Origin: Oscillibacter sp. | Lineage (GTDB): Bacteria > Bacillota > Clostridia > Oscillospirales > Oscillospiraceae | Length of the DNA: 64,000 bases | Direction: 5' to 3' | Assembly: GCA_017526785.1 (NCBI GenBank) | Contig: JAFXQV010000007.1 | Coordinates: 1-64,000 of the forward strand | Shown: positions 58,737 through 64,000 of the stretch, one piece after another | Position numbering within the stretch: the first letter of the stretch is position 1 | How the letters are laid out: every line of letters begins with the position of its first letter | Notes under the pieces: model-generated | Told to the model about the DNA's origin: nothing | Database searches by the model: none | The model's input: the letters and a program-made list of their open reading frames with translations, nothing else | Made by a program: the position numbers and the translations under genes

Positions 58737-61700
58737 TTATTTTCCACTGCGCCGGAGTTCCCGTTGCAGTCGTTCCTCGATGATACGGTAGATTTTATCG
58801 GCGGTTCGGCGTATCTCCGCCTCACTCATGGAAGGCGGGGGCGGTTCCCGCTGTTGCGGGGCTTCCCGTTCCAGCCAAGTGATGGAAGTCGGTCTCGAAA
58901 GCGTGGGCGTGATTGCGTTGGGAGCCGTCCACTCAATTTGCCGGACTTCCGGTGTCCGGCTGATGGCCGTGCCGGGCGCTTCCGGTTTCTCCAACAATTT
59001 TTGCGCCCATTCGGGCAGAGGCGGCACCCCGTTTCCGGATGTTCCCTCCCGCGCCGTCTGCGCGGCGACCGATTCCGTGTCCCGCACGGGGAACGTCAGC
59101 GAGAGCGGAGCAACGCTGTTCCCTGTCGTATCCGTTTCGGCGGTGTCCGGCGCGGCGGGGGTAATGAGCGGTTCCAGAGTCCACGGACGGGCGGAACCGT
59201 TACGCGGTATCGCTGTACGGATATCCCGGAGTTTCCGCGACGGCGCGGAAAGTGTTCCGTGACGATTCGGCGAACGATGTTCGGATACTGCGGGCTTCTG
59301 TTCTTCCCCGGTTGGAGAAGTCGTGCCGGACTGACCGCGCTTTTGTGGCGAGGAGACCGTCTTTAGCGCGGCGTTATTTTCCGCAGAAAGATGTGTCAGT
59401 TCTTCCGGAACCATGTCCGGGGCAAGCCGCTCGGCGGGGTACGCTTCCGGTACGCTGTCGGCGTCGGTGTCGACACTGGACTTATGAATCAGCGGTGCGG
59501 ACGCCTCCGCGTCGGACATTTGTGCCGGGTACGCTGTCGCCGTTGTTCCGGATACATTCTCCGGCGAGGCTTCGACGCTTCGCGGTTGTTGTGCCGCGAC
59601 GCCGGACAGTATTTCCGTCACGCTGTCGGCGGTGGACTTATGAATCAGTGGCGCGGACGCCTCCGCGTCGGACGCTTGCGCCGGATACGCAGTCGCCGTT
59701 GTGCCGGATACGTTCTCCGGCGACGCTTCGACGCTTCGCGGTTGTTGTGCCGCGACGCCGGACGGTGTTTCCAGTACGCTGTCGGCGGCGGCGTCGACAC
59801 TGGACTTATGAATCAGCGGTGCGGATACCTCCGCGCCGGACACTTGCGCCGGATACGCTGTCGCTATTGTTCCGGGTGCTGTCACCGTTGTTCCGGATAC
59901 GTTCTCCGGCGACGCTTCGACGCTTCGCGGTTGTTGTGCCGCGACGCCGGACGGTGTTTCCGGTATGCTGTCGGCGTCGACGTCGGTGACACTGGACTTA
60001 TGAATCAGTGGCGCGGACGCCTCTGCGTCGGACACTTGCGCCGGATACGCTGTCGCCGTTGTCCCGGGTGCTGTCGCTGTTGTGCCGGATACGTTCTCCG
60101 GCGACGCTTCGACGCTTCGCGGTTGTTGTGCCGCGACGCTGGACGGTGTTTCCGGTACGCTGTCGGCGTCCGACAATTGCGCGGTTGCGGTTAATGTCGC
60201 GGCTTTTTTCGGCGCGTCGAGGCGAGGGGATTGTTCCGACGGTTTATCCGAATTTCCGGCTAATGTGCGTTCCACAGTTTCCTGATTTCCGGCTAACGTG
60301 CGCTCTACAGCTTCCTGAATGTCGCGCTTCCATGGAAAGTCGGATGGTTCCTCACGTTCTGAGATAGATTCTCCCGTTTTTTGACGATTCATAGCCTCTT
60401 GCCGACGCAAGCGCAGGACATCCGGAAGAAGAATACTTCCCGCCTCACCTCGTTTTTCGTCTGGCACGGGCATACCGGGATGAATTGGCGATTTTTTTGG
60501 CGTCCAGCCGCCGGAATCCGGCACGGATACCGCTTGACTAACTAAGGGCAAAGGCTCAATACGCAAAGTTGACTGGTCAAGGTTGTAATGGCTCGCGGTG
60601 GGAACCGTTTTCGCTATCCCACGAAGGCTTGTCAAGGATACGCGCTTGTCATCTTTGGAAGCGGACACGCGGTGATTGAAGGGGTTCGCGTCGCCGTTCC
60701 GCGTAGAAACGCGGAAAAATTGATTCAAAACACGGCTTCTATATTCCGTTGTTCCGGTGGGGTGCGAAGGATGTTCTTCTTCTGTCGCGCTGTCCAGCAA
60801 GGGAAGGGCGCGTGTCTCGGGACGAGGGAATATTTCATTTCGGTTACTTGCGGGGAGGAAAGAAACGGACGGTGCCGGACGGTTTACGCCGTACCGCGCA
60901 AACGTCGCGGGACGTTCTGCGTTTGGGGACTGTTCCGCGTACTGCGTAAGCGTTTCGGGCGACATCGGGCGGTTTACGCCGTACCGCGCAAGCGTCGCGG
61001 GACGTTCCGCGCTTGCGGTCTGTTCCGCGTACCGCGTAAGCGTTTCAGATGACAGCGGACGGTTTACGCCGTACCGCGCAAACGTCGCGGGACGTTCTGC
61101 GTTTGGGGACTGTTCCGCGTACTGCGTAAGCGTTTCGGGCGACATCGGACGGTTTACGCCGTACCGCGCAAGCGTCGCGGGACGCTCCGCGTTTGCGGCC
61201 TGTTCCACGTACCGCGTAAGCGCTTCGGGCGACAGCGGACGGTTTACGCCATACCGCGCAAGCGTCGCGGGACGTTCCGCGTTTGCGGCCTGTTCCACGT
61301 ACCGCGTAAGCGCTTCGGGCGACATCAGACGGTTTACGCCGTACCGCGCAAGCGTCGCGGACGGCATGGTATGACGTTCCGCGTCACGAATCAACGACGC
61401 CTGCCGCGTCAGCCCTGCGGAACGCAAGGACATAGAGCCAAGTTCCCAACGGCGTCGCGGAGACTGTAAAATAATCCGCTGTGTGTTCTCCGTCGAGATT
61501 TTCAGCTCCCGCTCTTTTATAAGTACGCGCTCTATGATACGCTCGACAGGCGGTTTGGACTTCTTCTCCGTCGGCGCGGACGGCTTCTCCTCCTTTTTCG
61601 CTTCACGACGCTTGTTATCCGCTTCGTTTTGACGGCGAATCGCGTCCAGCACGACTTTCAGGTCAAAGTTCAGGGAAATTTCCGGCGGCGCGTACGGCGT

Positions 61701-61883
61701 CTCCTCCGGTTCCTCGTCCTCCAAGTAGAACAGGGACAGCGGACGGTATATGCCGAGGCTCGTTCGGGTTCTTGCGGCGAGTTCCTCCACGAAAAGCGCG
61801 GAGAGCATGCCAAAGCCGGACAGCCCGTTTGCGTTCTGTCCTGCCGTCGCCATATCCGGTTTTGTGATAGCAATTGATTTCAT
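58737..61883 (-). CDS. Large repetitive eCIS protein (unknown; candidate length-control or surface protein)
   Basis: The 1048-aa protein starts at ATG 61883, overlapping the stop of the tube gene (TGATG). The N-terminal 80 residues (ITKPDMATAGQNANGLSGFG, RPLSLFYLEDEEPEETPYAP) look folded. A charged helical stretch follows (about 80-125), then five 30-aa repeats plus a partial sixth (about 175-335), such as ATLARYGVNRPLSPEALTRY, then disorder-prone sequence, four 52-64-aa repeats (about 580-812; PRSVEASPENVSGTTATA, ASAPLIHKSS), and a conserved helical end with MSEAEIRRTADKIYRIIEER. It lies where Pvc6-like genes stand but is far longer. Pro/Ser/Thr-rich composition suggests an extended protein. 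No function is known. Confidence 0.65.
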   Translation of the reverse strand: MKSIAITKPDMATAGQNANGLSGFGMLSALFVEELAARTRTSLGIYRPLSLFYLEDEEPEETPYAPPEISLNFDLKVVLDAIRRQNEADNKRREAKKEEKPSAPTEKKSKPPVERIIERVLIKERELKISTENTQRIILQSPRRRWELGSMSLRSAGLTRQASLIRDAERHTMPSATLARYGVNRLMSPEALTRYVEQAANAERPATLARYGVNRPLSPEALTRYVEQAANAERPATLARYGVNRPMSPETLTQYAEQSPNAERPATFARYGVNRPLSSETLTRYAEQTASAERPATLARYGVNRPMSPETLTQYAEQSPNAERPATFARYGVNRPAPSVSFLPASNRNEIFPRPETRALPLLDSATEEEHPSHPTGTTEYRSRVLNQFFRVSTRNGDANPFNHRVSASKDDKRVSLTSLRGIAKTVPTASHYNLDQSTLRIEPLPLVSQAVSVPDSGGWTPKKSPIHPGMPVPDEKRGEAGSILLPDVLRLRRQEAMNRQKTGESISEREEPSDFPWKRDIQEAVERTLAGNQETVERTLAGNSDKPSEQSPRLDAPKKAATLTATAQLSDADSVPETPSSVAAQQPRSVEASPENVSGTTATAPGTTATAYPAQVSDAEASAPLIHKSSVTDVDADSIPETPSGVAAQQPRSVEASPENVSGTTVTAPGTIATAYPAQVSGAEVSAPLIHKSSVDAAADSVLETPSGVAAQQPRSVEASPENVSGTTATAYPAQASDAEASAPLIHKSTADSVTEILSGVAAQQPRSVEASPENVSGTTATAYPAQMSDAEASAPLIHKSSVDTDADSVPEAYPAERLAPDMVPEELTHLSAENNAALKTVSSPQKRGQSGTTSPTGEEQKPAVSEHRSPNRHGTLSAPSRKLRDIRTAIPRNGSARPWTLEPLITPAAPDTAETDTTGNSVAPLSLTFPVRDTESVAAQTAREGTSGNGVPPLPEWAQKLLEKPEAPGTAISRTPEVRQIEWTAPNAITPTLSRPTSITWLEREAPQQREPPPPSMSEAEIRRTADKIYRIIEERLQRELRRSGK
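59450..60145 (-). repeat. Four long coding repeats (about 156-192 bp)
   Basis: Four units encode GVAAQQPRSVEASPENVSG followed by Thr/Ala-rich sequence and ASAPLIHKSS. Lengths vary (64, 63, 52, 54 aa) through gain or loss of TAPGTTATA and TDVDAD segments. DNA identity between units is high, which points to recent unequal exchange. Confidence 0.85.
60880..61365 (-). repeat. 90-bp tandem coding repeats
   Basis: Five complete 90-bp units and a partial sixth, each with GCCGTACCGCGCAAGCG or a close variant at exact 90-bp spacing (60889, 60979, 61069, 61159, 61249, 61339). They encode 30-aa units around LARYGVNRPLSPEALTRY. Units alternate between two subtypes, as if pairs had duplicated. Confidence 0.9.
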
Positions 61884-62329
61884 CAGAAGCAACCGTTATA
61901 AAGAAACTCCAGTCGGTGTACGGCGACAGTCGGCTGATTGCTGTTGAGTTCCGGGCCGATATATTTTTGCAGATACGCGTCTTGAATCGTCCAGCTCCGC
62001 TGGGAGGTTCCGAAACTGTCTTTCAGCGTGATAATGCCGGTCAGCGGGACAAGTATCCCGGTAATGCAGGCCTGCATGAGAAAGGCGATTTTCGACCCGT
62101 CCGCCAAAATCCCCTGCTCGAGTACCAGCACTTGGGGCTTGGGAGCCTTGACATAGAAGCGCGTATAGAGGGAACCGCCCTCGCGGAAAGGCTCGTATTC
62201 CATTTCCATATTCAGCCCCGACACGGACAGAAACCGCCCGCTCAATCCGGCACCGAGCAGACTGGCAATCACGCCCACGGCTCCGCTAAGGCTGACATCG
62301 AAATAAGAGCCTGAAAGATATTCGCTCAT
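61883..62329 (-). CDS. gp19-type tube protein (Afp5-like)
   Basis: The 148-aa protein resembles the T4 gp19/Hcp-fold tube family: FLSVSGLNMEMEYEPFREGG, then LVLEQGILADGSKIAFLMQA and ITLKDSFGTSQRSWTIQDAY, LEFLYNGCF at the end. It is the third tube-type gene in the cluster and probably the specialised ring at the baseplate end, as Afp5 is. Confidence 0.83.
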   Translation of the reverse strand: MSEYLSGSYFDVSLSGAVGVIASLLGAGLSGRFLSVSGLNMEMEYEPFREGGSLYTRFYVKAPKPQVLVLEQGILADGSKIAFLMQACITGILVPLTGIITLKDSFGTSQRSWTIQDAYLQKYIGPELNSNQPTVAVHRLEFLYNGCF

Positions 62330-62364
62330 GCGCTCACCCTTCCTTTCAAGATAGTCCGTGTCCG

Positions 62365-62844
62365 TCAGGACGGCGGGAACACAGTCCGCTCCATGCCGGA
62401 AATGGCGAACGTCAAACTTTCGGAAAGCACCTCACTGCGCGCGCCGTCCATAGGCATTAACTCGTAGCCAATGGGCAGGGCGTTTTTCAGGGACCACGAG
62501 ACGCCGCGGTTCCCCTGTTCGTCCAACGCGATAACGTTGATGGTTCTGTACAGACTGCCGCCGCCTTTCGGCCCTTCGTTAGGTCCGGCGGCGGCGCTGA
62601 GAAGCCAGTCAAGAAAATCGTTGTCCCCGATGACGCCCTTTGTGAGCGTGACGGGGGCGAAGGTGGTCAAAACCGGAATCGTCTCCTTGACGCCCCGTTT
62701 GTCGTTTCCGGAGCGGACGGTGATTGTCTCGACGCTGACTTTCACGCCCGAAAACTGCGAAAACGCGGCGACGACCGCCCCGCCGCTTTCGACTTCCACT
62801 AAAAATCGAAACGCCTTAAACGGTTCGGCGTATTGAATTGGCAC
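62365..62844 (-). CDS. gp19-type tube protein
   Basis: The 159-aa protein starts at ATG 62844 after AAAGGAGG. It has FKAFRFLVEVESGGAVVAAF, FSQFSGVKVSVETITVRSG, VTLTKGVIGDNDFLDWLLSA and WSLKNALPIGYELMPMDGAR, the standard signature of phage/eCIS tail-tube proteins. It assembles into the inner tube or a variant ring of it. Confidence 0.9.
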   Translation of the reverse strand: MPIQYAEPFKAFRFLVEVESGGAVVAAFSQFSGVKVSVETITVRSGNDKRGVKETIPVLTTFAPVTLTKGVIGDNDFLDWLLSAAAGPNEGPKGGGSLYRTINVIALDEQGNRGVSWSLKNALPIGYELMPMDGARSEVLSESLTFAISGMERTVFPPS

Positions 62845-62862
62845 GGCGTCGGCCTCCTTTCG

Positions 62863-63054
62863 CTAACGGAACTCAAAGCTCTTCTGGTTCTGCTTGGACG
62901 AGCCGCTGACCTTCTCGTTGACTGCGGACACCTCCCGGCACCATCTGCGCCGCTCCAAATGCGGCAGGTTCATCACCTCATGGCGCGACCAGTGGAGATA
63001 GTAGGACAGAAATGTCATTTCCTGCCAGAGCGGCTCCTGCGGGTAGAGCGTCAG
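62863..63054 (-). CDS. Small DUF6760-like protein, translated from a CTG start
   Basis: A 63-aa frame runs from CTG 63054 to a TAG at 62865-62863. The CTG overlaps the stop of the upstream gene as CTGA, the same geometry as the ATGA couplings used elsewhere in the operon. The sequence LYPQEPLWQEMTFLSYYLHW then HLERRRWCREVSAVN matches the short DUF6760 proteins encoded next to tube-chaperone genes in eCIS. No ATG or GTG lies at the right place. ATG at position 13 of the frame would cut off the conserved beginning. Confidence 0.72.
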   Translation of the reverse strand: MTLYPQEPLWQEMTFLSYYLHWSRHEVMNLPHLERRRWCREVSAVNEKVSGSSKQNQKSFEFR

Positions 63055-63416
63055 CCCGGGCTCAATAAAAAATCCAGCGGAACCTCGACTTCCTGATTGC
63101 AGTGGGGGCAGATAACTTTATAAACAGGCATGTCCGACATGTTGATTCTTTGGTAGAGGTCCTGCAGGTAGGCCAAGTCCATTGTGAAAAGTCCCTCAAT
63201 CACGCGCGTGTTAATCGCGTTGAGCGTACCCAGACGCGTGATAACGCGGGAAAGAAGGATAATCGTAAGGTATCCGGAGTTTTGCTGTACGCGCTGGTCG
63301 CGCAAGGGGAGTATTTCATCGGCGGCGGTGGCAAGGCGCATGGTTCCCCGCTTATGTACCGTCCCGTTCTGGTCAACGTAGCCCTTGGGCAACTCAAATT
63401 CAAATTCGGTTTCCAT
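63051..63416 (-). CDS. Tail assembly chaperone-like protein (T4 gp51-like)
   Basis: The 121-aa protein starts at ATG 63416. Features are FEFELPKGYVDQNGTVHKRG, GYLTIILLSRVITRLGTL, MDLAYLQDLYQRIN and a terminal CPHC zinc-knuckle half (VICPHCNQEVEVPLDF). This fits the phage tail assembly/gp51-like family found between tube genes of eCIS clusters. Confidence 0.82.
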   Translation of the reverse strand: METEFEFELPKGYVDQNGTVHKRGTMRLATAADEILPLRDQRVQQNSGYLTIILLSRVITRLGTLNAINTRVIEGLFTMDLAYLQDLYQRINMSDMPVYKVICPHCNQEVEVPLDFLLSPG

Positions 63417-63464
63417 TTATGATATCTCCTAAAAGGGACGCGGAGACGATGTCCCCTCAAATAG

Positions 63465-63499
63465 AGTATGCTCCGCCCGCCCTTGGGACGGAGCATACT
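63465..63499. promoter_or_regulatory. Intercistronic hairpin after the distal tube gene
   Basis: A perfect 11-bp stem (AGTATGCTCCG at 63465-63475 and its complement at 63489-63499) lies in the only long gap (132 bp) in this part of the operon. There is no clear T-run on either strand. It may protect the tube mRNA or act as a partial terminator that sets the ratio of tube to chaperone. Confidence 0.6.
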
Positions 63500-63548
63500 G
63501 ACCGCTGACGGAACAGCGCCCGCGAACGATATGCGGTTTACGCGGCGA

Positions 63549-64000
63549 TTAAATCGGGGACGGCTCGTGGGAGAGGTTGCCCGGGAAGTGCTGCAAGCCC
63601 TCATGGCAAAGCTCCAGAGAGTGAATCGCCACTTCCGCGCCGAGGCCGTTGAAGTCGGGTACGGTGTAGCCCGTGACCCACGCGTTGATGAGCTGCCACG
63701 ACGGGCCGGGGTTCCCGGCGTCGTCAAAGAGCGTAATCGTGACGTTGTGGCGAACCATGCTCGTGGGGGGCGCGTCGTTTGTGGGTGCCGCGGAGTAGAC
63801 CCAGTCGAGGAAGTCGGAGTCGTCGGCCACGCCCCAGCGGAGCGTGACGTTTCCGAACTTGGTCAGGCCGGTGAGCTTGCGCGGGGTGTTGCGGAGGTCG
63901 TCGCCTTCCCTGTATTCCACCACGTCCACGGTGGAGTTCATTCCGGAGACCTCCGAAAATCCGGCGCGGCTGATGCCGTCAATTTCGACCTGATACCGGA
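63549..64000 (-). CDS. gp19-type tube protein, 5' end outside the window
   Basis: The frame is open to the right edge, so at least 150 aa are encoded. The visible start RYQVEIDGISRAGFSEVSGM and the later GLTKFGNVTLRWGVADDSDF, SWQLINAWVTGYTVPDFNG match tail-tube proteins of the gp19 family. An internal ATG at 63941 is not the true start, because coding sequence with family motifs continues upstream of it. It is probably the main tube protein (Afp1-like). Confidence 0.88.
   Translation of the reverse strand, partial: RYQVEIDGISRAGFSEVSGMNSTVDVVEYREGDDLRNTPRKLTGLTKFGNVTLRWGVADDSDFLDWVYSAAPTNDAPPTSMVRHNVTITLFDDAGNPGPSWQLINAWVTGYTVPDFNGLGAEVAIHSLELCHEGLQHFPGNLSHEPSPI

Noticed and set aside
60880..61365. 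Regular 90-bp repeats as a second CRISPR array
   Set aside because: The whole unit repeats with no unique spacers, the frame stays open, and the repeats encode a regular 30-aa unit.
29805..64000. Interpretation of the tail genes as a prophage
   Set aside because: No capsid, portal, terminase, lysis, replication or integrase genes are seen, while DUF4255, DUF4280, the AAA+ ATPase and DUF4157 are typical of eCIS. The right end is outside the window, so this is not absolute.
35590..64000. Interpretation as a type VI secretion system
   Set aside because: No TssJ/L/M membrane complex or ClpV-type protein is seen. The hub and spike are phage-like and the ATPase is of the eCIS type.

Overview
The window comes from a GC-rich, endospore-forming, anaerobic Firmicute, most likely a Clostridia member near the Oscillospirales. 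The signs are a SpoIIP sporulation amidase, an anaerobic class III ribonucleotide reductase with NrdR-box-like operators, strong AGGAGG ribosome-binding sites with many GTG/TTG starts, consensus sigma-A promoters, and tRNA genes with encoded CCA. The genus cannot be fixed from sequence reading alone.

Left part (0-29.8 kb). A compact + strand operon encodes a transglutaminase-like lipoprotein, a GspF/PilC inner-membrane platform protein, four small pseudopilin-like proteins and a PilT-type ATPase, followed by spoIIP. Next is a CRISPR array of ten identical 29-bp repeats with unusually variable spacers (37-52 bp) and no cas gene in the window. Its upstream region has a near-perfect sigma-A promoter inside nested palindromes. 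A Na/Pi cotransporter follows. Then comes a ten-gene Mrp/Mbh-type cation antiporter operon, probably led by a MgtC-family gene. It has four large antiporter subunits and no hydrogenase or dehydrogenase genes. rimM-trmD, a repeat-bearing cyclophilin, a nucleotidyltransferase, an M29 aminopeptidase, a His-tailed DMT transporter flanked by 41-bp direct repeats, nrdD, tRNA-Thr, tRNA-Tyr and a J-domain/HIRAN gene pair complete this part.

Right part (29.8-64 kb). This is the accessory core: an extracellular-type contractile injection system (eCIS, Afp/PVC-like) on the minus strand, running past the right edge, so the sheath genes are not seen. Present are three gp19-type tube proteins, a gp51-like chaperone, a tiny DUF6760-like protein, LysM, gpD-like hub, gpV spike, gp25, two baseplate-J proteins, a tail-protein-I homologue, a DUF4280 PAAR-like tip, a DUF4255 cap and the AAA+ ATPase. 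Woven into the same transcription unit are proteins that I do not know as structural parts of an injection particle: a 1024-aa transmembrane MORN-repeat protein, a multi-pass receptor with a degenerate adenylate-cyclase domain, a possible pseudokinase, a small tail-anchored protein, and a SpoIIE-like protein that lacks phosphatase residues but carries a GHKL domain. A second, intact SpoIIE phosphatase and two LytTR regulators flank it. At the left end stands a separate gene for a probable cargo: an eCIS DUF4157 domain joined to a domain that resembles zinc-dependent phospholipase C.

Taken together, I infer a membrane-attached or membrane-gated injection machine under signal-transduction control, possibly tied to cell lysis or sporulation. 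The structural assignments are well supported. The anchoring, signalling and toxic roles are inference.
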